The position numbers and the translations under genes are program-made. From contig NC_092562.1 of the NCBI RefSeq assembly GCF_037975245.1, positions 1,651,001 to 1,715,000 of the forward strand: a stretch of 64,000 bases of DNA, read 5' to 3'. Every line of letters begins with the position of its first letter. The first letter of the stretch is position 1. Below, in pieces: positions 37,346-48,238 of this stretch. Below the pieces are notes generated by a model. It was not told the origin of the DNA. It saw only the letters and a list, made by a program, of their open reading frames with translations, and did no database searches. Source of the stretch: Apostichopus japonicus (lineage: Eukaryota > Echinodermata > Holothuroidea > Aspidochirotida > Stichopodidae).

Positions 37346-39120
37346 TTACAAAATATATGTGTAGATGTTCCTTGTCTTTTTGAAGCAATTTACCAACAAT
37401 TGGTCCTCTGAGCCTGTATCACAATTCTACAACAGCTTGTATAGCCTACTCACCCTTGTCAAATGTGAATATACCAATCGGGCTGACGTTGTCGTTGTCG
37501 CTATACCGCAAGCAACGTTCACACCATATGCGATACGACACGATAGTGACGATATACGTTACGTCACGAGTGACGATAAGAAAAACAAGTTGAAACTGTA
37601 CTTATAAGAGACCGTTCACACTACATATTGCTTTATCATTGTATTATATTGAAACACGTGGGAGAGATTGGTAAAACTGGTGGAAAGGGGCGGGTCGGGA
37701 AGGATAGGGTGAGGGGTAGGGGTAGGGTAACGGAGAGAGGAAAGAGAGACATGTTGAACAAATAGTCATTATATTACATGGCAAAACAAGGTGATATTTA
37801 TGGGATGAATCTAACATATGAAAATGTTGCTTAAGAATGCGCCATTTTTGACTTCGCTTGTATAACATCTGTAAATGAGTCGATTGCACGATATTTGGCT
37901 AATGTAAAACGGAGATAAAAAAAAAATAAGCAGAAACTATAAATGGAAAAAGGGTGGAAATAAATATCGTCCCTTGCGCGTATATATTATAAGGATTCCT
38001 CTGATGCACTGGATGTAATTCTTATCAATGCCAAACATTTGTGTTAGGGAGGTAGTTAAAAGGGTAGAAAGAAAACGAAGAGGAAAAAAAAAAGTCTTGC
38101 GTAAAAACTCGACCGTAAATCAATTGTGCTTTTTAGCGGCTTACAAGAACGTGGGCTCGACTGTTCGTATACACTGGCCATTAAACCCAAACGCTATGAT
38201 GACAGACTTATCACAGGTACAAGGTACAGGTTACGGCTTAGGAAAACATCCAAGGCAGGAAAACCTTAGACCGTAGTAAAGTTGTCTGTCACCTACCATT
38301 AAAGCAAAACAACGAAGGCAATATCATACCAACATTTCCAAAGATCATCGAGAATTCGAAATAAGACTTCAGGCACACAGGTAGAAGAAAAATTCTCGTT
38401 AAGTAGAAAAATCTCTATATATCTTACGTCATATCTTTTTTACCGTACCACTAATCAATGTTTGTAAACAATTTGGAGTGTGAAACCCTCCCCCCCCCCC
38501 ATCTATCTCTCCCATTTCACGCACCTTTTCTATTTCTCGTGAAAGTAGTTGTGAAAACGTTCATCAATCTTTAGCACCTTAACATTTCAAAGCTTTACTG
38601 GTGGTCGTTCAGTTAACATCAAGTGGTCATTTATTGTGTACTGCAACTCTCCACAATGTTTGTAAGCAACTTACCCTCTGGTCCCTCCATCCATAACTTG
38701 CCCTCCCGTCCCCCCATCCCTATCCACACCCCTCTTCTCCCTCCTCTCTTTTGCCCCCCCCCCCTTGATTTCTCTCGTTGACGTCCACCATCGTTAACAC
38801 CTTTGGAAGCTTGCGACAATATTTATCACCCTATAGCATTCCAAATCTTTACTGATGGTCTTTAAAGTTGCATCAATTGGTGATCAAGCTGATTTCTCCC
38901 TTCGGTCATGTCTCAGATATAGTGATGTCAGAGACATAGTAGTAAAACTATTGACTACTCAAAAGATTTGTTAAATTACAAAAGAAAAAACGTGCAGATT
39001 GTTTTAATGTTCACTTATTTGCTTTTTTGTTTTAACAATTCAAAGAACAAGCTGGAGAACACCGCACTTTGTCTGCATAACACATGTTTGTTCTGACAGG
39101 GCTCTCAATTACAAAAGACA
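37346..39120. other. Non-coding stretch
   Basis: Poly(C) near 38491 and 38755 and CT-rich sequence; short open frames only. Confidence 0.35.
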
Positions 39121-39630
39121 CTGACATTATATTAAACGCACGGCTCACATGCAGGTATATACACCCTCTCTTTACAAGGAAACTCGTTAATTTTGACGTA
39201 TAGTCATCCTCTAACCTATCGAGAACACTACATTTGGGCTCACTGTGTAATTATATTACATATGTCATTATAGTAAACGCACTGCATACAGGTATACACA
39301 CTCTCTCTCTTTACAATTAAACTAGTTCATTTTCGAGAACACTACATTTGGGCCCACTATGTAATTATATTAGATATGACATTATAGTAAACGCACTGCT
39401 TTCAGGTATACACACTCTCTCTTAACAATGAAACTCGTTCATTTTGACGTTATACTCCTCGAACCTATCGAGAACACTACATTTGGGCCCACTATGTAAT
39501 TATATTACATATGTCATTATAGTAAACGCACGGCTTACGGTATTCACACTCTCTCTTAACAATGAAACTCGTTTATTTTGACTTTATCCTCCTCGAATCT
39601 ATCGAGAAAACTACACTTTGGCCCCCTATA
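39121..39630. repeat. Tandem array of about 134-141 bp, four copies
   Basis: The anchor CATTATAGTAAACGCAC (first copy CATTATATTAAACGCAC) recurs at 39125, 39266, 39380 and 39515. One unit lacks about 26 bp (the TTGACG...CCTAT segment). Each unit also has GAGAACACTACATTTGGGC and GTAATTATATTA. Confidence 0.85.
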
Positions 39631-40680
39631 TGGACAGACCGATGGAGGAGTGATGAGTATAGTAGTATTGCTTCACTGATATACTATAGGAAAACCAATT
39701 AGCAGTTTTAAAACACCAATTGTCTCAGTATTACCTTAATTTTTAGTTTTTTACCGAATAAGGTCACAACGATAATTACACAACTGATCATGAAAGTAGA
39801 AATTGAGCCTGTCGTTACGTTGAAGATTTCATTCGTCGCAATAAGAATCGCCGGAAGGTATGTTGTCAATTAAATATATTCAAACAGTAGTAGTATTGGT
39901 GGTGGTGGTGAACGTCACTTTTTTCTGATCATGTTCTTCATGTGACTTTTGTTTTAACCAATGACAGGCTTTCATCTGTCCGTCTGTATATCATCGTCAT
40001 TAAATTAGGTTGCCGTCATGCTCTTCGTTAAAGAGTTGACAACTTAATGAATAATGTTATTTCACAAAGACAAATAATTTACAAACGTGAAATCAAGGAT
40101 AAATCAAGCCTATGAGCTGAGTCGATATCGCTTTGTTATTTCAAACCAGATTCCACGCGGATTTAAATCACTTAATTGTGGTAAACATTTAGAGGAGGTG
40201 AGAGGCAAGGGAGATACAGAAGTATAAAAAAAAAACACATGCAGGTCAACGGTCACACACTTGCATGAATGTATATATTCCACATCCTCATATATTCCAC
40301 GTTGTGTATTGTTAACGTCAATAAATGTGAATTTTTAAGTCAGTATAGCAAGTGTGTACATGCCTAAACATTGACCATTTACTTTAAAGAGGAGTTTAAA
40401 GTTGTTACCCACTATTGGAATAAATTGGTGTTTGCGCGAGGATATTCAATCTTGCAAGTCGATATATGAGAGCTTGTGTAGACTATATATACCGTAGTTT
40501 AAATATACCACCCACACTTCCCCCTCCCCGAAAACAACGTGAAATATTTTGATCACGTGGTTGCGTCATTTTTCGGGCAAATAGCAGTTTGTTATTTTCG
40601 TTGATCTTTATCCAAGTGCCTCCAAAGTAGAGAAATATCAAATGTTCTTCAGTTACTTATATAGTTCCATCTTTAGATGT
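39631..40680. other. Non-coding stretch
   Basis: No structure recognised beyond short GGT repeats near 39896. Confidence 0.35.
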
Positions 40681-40682
40681 AT

Positions 40683-40685
<3 letters not shown>

Positions 40686-40767
<82 letters not shown>

Positions 40768-40780
40768 CATATATATATGT
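40686..40780. repeat. (TA)n microsatellite
   Basis: TA tract with two ATGTAT interruptions; reads as Ile-Tyr repeats in every frame. Confidence 0.95.
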
Positions 40781-41463
40781 TCTCTCTCCTGCCCTGTTTT
40801 CCCTTCTCGTTCGACTTTCAAACTTTCTCAAATCTTCCATTATTTTATACAGTCGCAAAAAATCCGATTTTTCTTTCCCATGTCAACGTCCAAAAGATGT
40901 GATATTTTCCTTAGTATACAGTATATTTATACATAGAGAGAGAGAGAGAGGGAGCTGACATCTCGTTTACCGATGTATGCACTTTGAATTCCTCCAATTA
41001 TTTTTCGCCGTACCTCTTAGAATCAAATCATTTACGCATTCCTTAGAAAACATTTGAACTACTTTATTTCCGGCTGTTTTACTGGAAGCGATTTCCAATC
41101 TCGTCTCTTCTCATCTCATCTCTTCTCTATTTTTCTGCCTCTTTTTTCCTGCCCTCCATGGACTGTCACGGGCAGTTCCCGTATAACCTCACCAGCCAAA
41201 CAATACGCGTGGTCTTAAATTTCGTTTGTAAGTGTATACACAAGTGTTGAATCGCAGCCTCTCAAGATTTTAGACTTTGCCTTACCTAAGGATATTCTAA
41301 ATGCATACGTTTAGCCGAATTGATGATTTAGTTTGGCTCTTCACTGCCCTCATTTTTTCCTTCGTTTTTCGTCATTTATTTTGTCTTTCTCTTTTGAATG
41401 CCATTATAGTGTCGCTATACCAATGGACGCATTCGTCATCGTATGCACCAAAGATTCCACCAG

Positions 41464-41464
<1 letters not shown>

Positions 41465-41556
<92 letters not shown>

Positions 41557-41562
41557 ATATAA
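41465..41562. repeat. (TA)n-(TG)n microsatellite
   Basis: More than 30 TA units followed by about 12 TG units. Directly downstream comes AAGGCTTTGATA...CACCGCC, similar to the sequence after the (TA)n at 44944. Confidence 0.95.
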
Positions 41563-43340
41563 GGCTTTGATATAGTTGTCATCACCGCCTTACAACAAAT
41601 ATTCATTCACATAACTGAATAGTAAAGTCGCGTTAGTTGTCAAAACAAATACCCACTCTTGATACAACTAGAATCAACTTTCTCTCCCCCCGCGCGACAA
41701 AAGAATGTATTTTATTTCTCTTGGCACGACAATTTCTCGATGTATCATCTTTAATGGAAGGTTACGAAAATAATGCGTGATATTGGGTTATCTTATTACT
41801 ATCATTATTATTATTATTACTATGATTATTTTTTTTTTTGTTGCACCCCCATCTTTTTCTCCCTCTCTTTTTTCTTCATTTGAGTATAGGTGGTACTTGT
41901 AACTAAAATGCTGGTTTTGTCCCGACGTAAACCGCATTTAACCTCTTCTAGTAAATATAAGGTGACAGGAGAAAAAAATATAAACATATATATATATATA
42001 TATAGAGATAAAAGTAGATAAAGAAGAAAAGAAAAGTGTGACCAGGTTGGCGCGTTTTATTGATTATGACTGACGTTTAAGCACTTAAAAGATCTAAGTC
42101 AGCTTGAACTCTTTGGATATAAATTGTTAATTTACTGGGGGGAAACTAAGAAGACAAGAAAGTGGGAGGGGACGCAAGACTACTAATGCAAACATTTAGC
42201 CCCTCATTGTCTTCATTTCAATGAGGTTTCGAATTTCCGCCCGCTGGAAAAAAAAAAAAAAAAGCTCTTTTTCCTTTCTCGATAGAGGAAGTTTACTGCA
42301 CTTTTTCCCCCCTCTTATACCTTAAGCCTCTCGACAAGAATAATAACAAAAACGAAATAGAGAGAGAGAGACCAAAAAAATGGGATTTTTAGTTCAAGTA
42401 AATAGTGCATGAATGCTCATTACCCATGGCAATTTGCTGTGACACGAGTTTGCCGTTGGGTTCTTCAGTCAGTTGCCTTCAGTGGTCATTGGACTTGAAG
42501 TAGAAGTTAGAAGACGTACGAGGGTGGCAAAGGAGATAGTATTAGTGAATACATTGTGGGTGTGTGTGTATGTGAGGGATACCGGTGAAGTGGGACCTGC
42601 TGTAAGGGTTATTGACAAATGAAGAGACAATGTAATAATAATAGGAGTAAACGGGTTTAAAGGGATGTATAAAAAGGAAGTCAAACAAAAAAGAAGGGAA
42701 AACGGTGGGGGGGGGGGGTGGGGACCACTTGACTATGATGCATGGTATGAGAAAAGGAATAGAAGAACAAAATTCAATCACATTTGCTGGCGTCAAAAGG
42801 CAGCCCTGATACTATTTGGAGCGAGGCAGAAAGAAGAAAGGAAGATTTCACTTTGCAATGCCCTTTATGTTTGTACTTTTGTGCAGCTTGCTGTTTATGG
42901 CAGGCCGTGTGCAAAACTAAAGATTGACACAAAAAAAAGTATAAATTAGTCAAACTGTAAACAATAGATGGGATATAGTGATTATAGTCTTTCTCGCTTT
43001 CTTTTTTCATGTTATATGACACATATTAAAAGTGAATTTTCTTGTTTTACCATTTTAGGAATATATTTATACGGTGTATATTGTATTTCAATTTTCCTCT
43101 TGGTTTTATTTATTTTTGGACAGGTTTTGGTGTAATAAATAGTGGGTTAGATGTGTGAGAAACTGTGCAGCGGATGGGGGGGGGGGGGTTGGTAACCTTT
43201 CCCTGACCCTTCCCTTTCCCCTTCTCTTACTTTACTTTTACGGATAACTTTAGCGGAAAACGATTTAATAAGTATTGGGACTTTCCATGTAACAGAGATA
43301 TACACTAAGTGAAGATAACAGTAGCCATGTAAATAATATT

Positions 43341-43343
<3 letters not shown>
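41563..43343. other. Non-coding stretch
   Basis: A17 near 42249, (AG)n near 42360, G tracts near 42708 and 43177; no exon supported. Confidence 0.35.

Positions 43344-43388
<45 letters not shown>
43344..43388. repeat. (TA)n microsatellite
   Basis: Left flank of the 59-bp foldback element. Confidence 0.95.
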
Positions 43389-43391
<3 letters not shown>

Positions 43392-43695
43392 AGAGAAAAC
43401 CAGAGAAATAAGATATGACTCATAATTGACAAATAAGGAGTAAGTGTTAGAAAATATATTGGAATTTTCGGTCCCCCTGGGACCTTCGTCAGCAATACTT
43501 GGCAGTCGAATGAGAAGTACAAAATGTGACACAATGAAAGTATGACGCTAGATAAATGTGTAAGTTGCAATGATGGAATTAAAACCAAATAAACCATGAC
43601 TATACAGGAAGCGGATTAAGGAGCAAAGAACGGAAACTTACTCCTTATTTGTCAATTATGAGTCATATCTTATTTCTCTGGTTTTCTCTAATAAT
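43386..43695. mobile_element. Foldback element with perfect 59-bp inverted repeats
   Basis: Bases 43386-43444 and 43637-43695 are exact reverse complements over 59 bp, separated by a 192-bp loop. The whole is flanked by (TA)n on both sides (43344-43388 and 43730-43792). The perfect arms imply recent formation or conversion. The loop carries, on the minus strand, CTGACGA (43486-43492), a 6-bp stem with triloop, and GAAA (43466-43469), recalling a hammerhead core. No coding sequence is present. Confidence 0.6.
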
Positions 43696-43729
43696 ATTTT
43701 CTTTTGGAGTAAACGTGGATTTTCGTTAT

Positions 43730-43784
<55 letters not shown>

Positions 43785-43792
43785 ATATATAA
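43730..43792. repeat. (TA)n microsatellite
   Basis: Right flank of the 59-bp foldback element, separated from it by 35 bp. Confidence 0.95.
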
Positions 43793-44630
43793 CTCTGTAT
43801 TTGTTTTCTTACCTACTGGAAATAAATAGATGAATTAAAAAAGAATAGAAAAGAAACCAAACCAAATATGAATGAATCCTTGGGTACTTCCGGTGTTTAA
43901 ATAACCAACAGTTTTAACAGTATAGGCATATTATGATTCTGCATGCACGAACACGGCAACGCGCGAAAAGGCAGGAGATTTCGCGGTCCAGCAAATTTCA
44001 ACTTGTCTTCCTGGCAAATTGGTGACGTCACATATGTATTTTTGTGACAAAGTGCTATAACCTAGGTCTATATTTTGAAAATGTATAACTGTAAAACGAC
44101 TAAAAAATTAAAAATTCTAATAACCTGTATTTCCTGTATAGCATGTGTGATTTTTGATAACCACAAATATTGTGTTTGTGTTTTTCAAATTGTGATTGTT
44201 TGCTATCACAATAGTAAAATGTCTATTTACAAATGTAGATGCCGACCAATCTTCGTACAAATACTCCCGCCTGCAATTATCCACTTTAGATAATCGATTT
44301 ATATAAACGGAACATAACCCGCTTTTCTTGCTTACAATGTATACGTATCGATCCCGACTGATATCAGAGCCCAAACAGCCATATTTATTTTGTGTGTGTA
44401 TGTAATCTATTTATAGATGAGTATTATAATGTGAACTACCGTCGTATAAAGGCGGCAAGCTGTTTGTAAACCTTACACAATGTTATTGTTGATTTTTTTT
44501 ATTTTAAAGTGCAAACCTTTTCTGTTTCCTCACTCACTTGGACCTTGAAGCAAGATTACCGTGTTCTCTGGGATGACCCGTCTCTCCTTGATATGTGTTG
44601 CATATTTGAGGATCATCACACCGAGTCTCC

Positions 44631-44648
44631 TAGCATTGCGCAATGCTA
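44631..44648. promoter_or_regulatory. 18-bp palindrome with C/EBP-type core
   Basis: TAGCATTGCG/CGCAATGCTA is a perfect palindrome whose centre ATTGCGCAAT matches the C/EBP consensus. No gene start lies nearby. Confidence 0.35.
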
Positions 44649-44789
44649 TGACCCCCCCCCCTCACCCCCTCCACCTCAAACGGTTGCTGAGCGCTTCACA
44701 CTTTTCTACTTCCCAGCAGACCCACCCACCCACAACGGTAATCTTGTAAGGCCCGCCATACAAACACGCACATATACACACACACACAT

Positions 44790-44820
44790 ATAATAATAAT
44801 AATATATATATATATATATA
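44790..44820. repeat. (AAT)n-(TA)n microsatellite
   Basis: Left flank of the hammerhead-bearing island. Confidence 0.9.
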
Positions 44821-44943
44821 GATAAAGTAAAGTTGGTTGGCGTCTATCTTGGCGCAGAGTGCTCTATGTCCGGTGAGTTGTCTGATGATCGCTCAACGCG
44901 TGAAACTCTGAGTTACAACTACTAGTGTTCCACTAGTCTCAAC
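44821..44943 (+). mobile_element. Hammerhead-bearing island between (TA)n tracts, probable Penelope-like or retrozyme fragment
   Basis: A 123-bp non-repetitive island is enclosed by TA-rich microsatellites (44790-44820 and 44944-44993). It contains the hammerhead motif and, immediately after it, a perfect 7-bp hairpin ACTAGTG-TTC-CACTAGT (44921-44937). Association of type I hammerheads with Penelope-like retroelements is established; assignment of this fragment to that class is inference. No reverse transcriptase or GIY-YIG reading frame is visible nearby, so this would be a short 5'-truncated or non-autonomous remnant. Confidence 0.5.
44876..44920 (+). ncRNA. Hammerhead ribozyme motif, type I
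   Basis: Seen directly: AGTTGT (44876-44881) pairs perfectly with ACAACT (44915-44920) as stem I. CTGATGA (44882-44888) is the first conserved core block. TCGC/GCGT (44889-44892, 44898-44901) can form stem II with three Watson-Crick pairs and a T-T mismatch next to the core. GAAA (44902-44905) is the second core block. A-C-T (44905-44907) and A-G-T (44911-44913) form stem III around the loop CTG, and T44914 occupies the nucleotide before the predicted scissile bond (44914/44915). Hammerheads with such a tiny stem III are known from Penelope-like elements and animal retrozymes. The usual G-C pair at the base of stem II is missing here, so this copy may be weak or inactive. Confidence 0.72.

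Positions 44944-44993
<50 letters not shown>
44944..44993. repeat. (TA)n microsatellite
   Basis: Right flank of the hammerhead-bearing island. Confidence 0.95.
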
Positions 44994-44994
<1 letters not shown>

Positions 44995-47867
44995 CTTTAT
45001 GATGTCGATACCGCCGGGCTCCCCAGTGAAATCCGGGTCGTGTCCGGTCCATCGATTCTTCAACTAATATTTATGAAAGCCCTATTTTTCTATGGTTCTG
45101 TTTTTTTTTTAACTTGAAGAGAAGAAGGCAGTGGTGGTGTCCGGTGTATCTGGATCGTGATCTCTCGGGAAAACTATATGTTAAAGGTCTTTTTCGGATG
45201 CAAACATGTTGGAATCGCACGGTTTGAGGAACAGATGCATGGACGATGCACTTAGGCCTGCCTTTCCCAACATATAAATGTTTTTCCGTCTTTCTGACCT
45301 TGAAAAAGTAAATGTAAATATTGCTTGTGTTTATTGGCTGACCAGCGGACTCTTGCCTTGCATCAGCCACCCCCCCCCCCCTCGATATCTACCTGGGCAC
45401 CTATAACTGACCTCAACCAACCTTCTGGTCAGGCCTGAATGTGGTTGCTTTCTCCTTTAATAGACTTCTACTACACGCGTCCATTTTTTTTATAACCACC
45501 CCCTCCCCTTCCATGTTACTAATTTCCTTTCCAAAGACTACCATCAATTAAAACTGCATTCATTTTGCGTTAGGGTTGTACCTGTGTGTTACTATATTTG
45601 TATCCGTCACTCAGACCAATCAATGTAGTTTTCACACGTCACTGAATACCTCTACTATATAAGATATATCTAGTCATGGGTATCAGCATTCGGTTCGCTC
45701 CTAGAATTAACGATGTATTAATTAACCCGCTCAATCAATTAGAGAGAACAAAATTTGTGTCCCACAAATCGAAAGCTTGTGAAGACCACTTGCCGTCATC
45801 ACTATGACATCACATGTGGGTAACCCTCCATGCAGGATAGAAATGGGAGGTGTTAAATCAGTCAAAATAGGTTACATTCGGGTCAACCCGGAATATTATG
45901 AGTAATCATACCGGTATCCCATTGAGATTAGGGTTTCAACATAACAGTGCGGAAAAAGAAATTCGCTTCTTTTCCAAACACATTGTCTGCTGGTATTCCT
46001 TTATTTTCTTTAATCGCTAACCCGTCTGCCCACAACCACAGCACTCTCTTACTCTTTATCTACCGTGTCTAGAAGTGATCTTGTTATAACCTATTAGCAC
46101 CGTACGCCCTCTATGACCTGTCATGCCATCATGGTTGTGGCCATGCATGGTTGTGGTTTGTCGTGTGGTAAGAATATACCATCCTGGTTATGGTCCCAAT
46201 GGCCCGGTCATATCTTGATGACGTAATGCTACCGAACCCTTGTGCTTGGTATTATAGGTGATGCAATAACTGCCGATGTGTTTGAATGTATACCGTTTTA
46301 CATTTTATGAAAAAATCTGGGAAGTCAAGTTACATACAATCAAGATAAAATCGTGCCGGTATACCATAATTTGGAATGACTTGCCTTGATCTGTATCAAC
46401 GTATGTCCGTTATCTAAGCCATGATGAGCAGGATGTGTGTATGTCCAGTCCCCTCCCCTCACCCACATATACACACCCTCCACCCCCACGAACCACCATC
46501 CTATATAGCGTACCGCGGGAAGCGTTGAGAGGATGCAAATATAAACATCGAAAGAAAGAAAAAACTACCCATAGTAGCTATACCGATTGCAGCCTATCCT
46601 AAATGTAATCTGTGTTGCAACCCAGATTCATCGTTCAATCGACATCATAATTTTGAATCCCTGCCTTTATTTATTTATTTATATATATCTTTCTTTAATT
46701 ATTTTTTTAATTTATTTGTTTTCTAAGCAGGAGAGACAATTCCTTTAACACTAACTTTTTGTTGCTGTCTCTCTTCCATAAGAGATTTCCCAAACCGCTC
46801 CGCTTAATATAACACTTACTGGACTGGATCGATACACAGGCCGATATAGAGAGAGAGAGAGTCAACCAACTTATCTATCTATACAAAACACGTCTATATA
46901 GTATTTTAAAAAAATATCGCACCTGGAGTTTTTTTTTTCTCTCGCTCTGCCTCATCTCATTATTTCTTTGCGGAGACCCTCTTCTTCCGTTTGAGCGTCG
47001 ATAAATTTTATTGTTTATATTTCAGGTGTAATGCTTTTAACATCAGCGATTGATCAGGGTTTCTAGTCTATTTCAAGTAGAGCTCGGTCTTTTTTTTCAT
47101 CTACGTCACCTAGCCTCTTGTTCATCGATTTCAGGTGGGTTATTCATCGACTGACAAAATGTCGACTCAGGTACTTTACCTCTGTTTGATTTCTACTTCA
47201 CGGTATTTTTTTTTTTTTTTTTCATTTCTTTTTTATCTTTCTTTCTCTTTGATCCGAGAGAGGTGGAGAGAGCGAGTGGGAAAGAGAGCCTGGTTAGGTA
47301 TTGTTATTCATATTAAATCATCAAGTTTGTTCTCGATCCCAAAGGTAAACCATTCACTTAAATCCCAGAGCTTGGTTGGTACGTTCCGGTCTTTAGACTA
47401 AACCATCGATATATTAATGGAATCACTACACGGCCTAGTTTTTTTTTTTTTTTTTTTTTTGGTCTTCATTAATATGAGGTCTTCGTGCTTTTTTCCCCCT
47501 TTAGTTTCTATGAAAGAGGATCGTGCCGCTTTCGTTTATTTTATCTGAGTTTTTTTTTTCTTTTTTTTTCGTTCTTTCTTCCTTCTGTTTGGTATGATAT
47601 GAAGGTTCAATCCCGTCTCTTTTTTTTTTCAATTAAACTCTTTCCTGATTCGTATAGGGTCGATGTCTAGGCACTCTTGTAATGGCTATTGTTTACATTA
47701 TATTTGCCAAGTAAAATGATTTTCTTTCTTGGAAGTAATGAGTGTCAGTGATTTTTGGCGTTCTCTTGTGTAAGAGGTGTCACTAATATAGGAGGATATT
47801 TAAAAAGAATGTAGAACGTTGGTAAGAGTAAGGCGACTTTGTCATGAGATTATATACTGTAATGATT
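44994..47867. other. Non-coding stretch
   Basis: Long poly(T) tracts (47205-47222, 47440-47460), a C10 tract near 45369 and one family C copy; no exon supported. Confidence 0.35.
45780..45890 (+). repeat. Dispersed repeat family C, copy 3 (diverged)
   Basis: Begins GTGAAGACCACTTG, passes through TATGACATCACATG and ends TCAGTCAAAATAGGTTACATT. It sits directly downstream of a TTTGTGTCCCACAAAT motif at 45753 that recurs elsewhere in the window. Confidence 0.35.
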
Positions 47868-47870
47868 GTG

Positions 47871-47910
<40 letters not shown>

Positions 47911-48203
47911 TATGTATATATATACATATATATATAACTATATATAAATAACTATATATATAACTATATATATAACAATATGTATATGATATATATAATA
48001 TACATGATATATATAATATACATGATATATATAATATACATGATATATATAATATACATGACATATATATATATATATAATATTTATGTATATATATACA
48101 TATATATATATATAACTATATATAAATAACTATATATATAACAATATGTATATGATATATATATATGATATATATAATATACATGATATATATAATATAC
48201 ATG

Positions 48204-48238
<35 letters not shown>
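47868..48238. repeat. TA-rich compound array with 18-bp subrepeat
   Basis: (TA)n blocks enclose tandem copies of GATATATATAATATACAT (four at 47988-48060, more at 48170-48205) and a duplicated block ATATAACTATATATAAATAA. It looks like a partial internal duplication of about 180 bp. Confidence 0.85.

Noticed and set aside
40642-40958. Open frames of Ile-Tyr repeats (also at 41333, 16134, 43265, 47783, 48146).
   Set aside because: They are translations of (TA)n microsatellites.
43457-43497. Calling the minus-strand core a complete hammerhead ribozyme.
   Set aside because: Only four bases separate GAAA from the stem I strand, so stem III cannot form.
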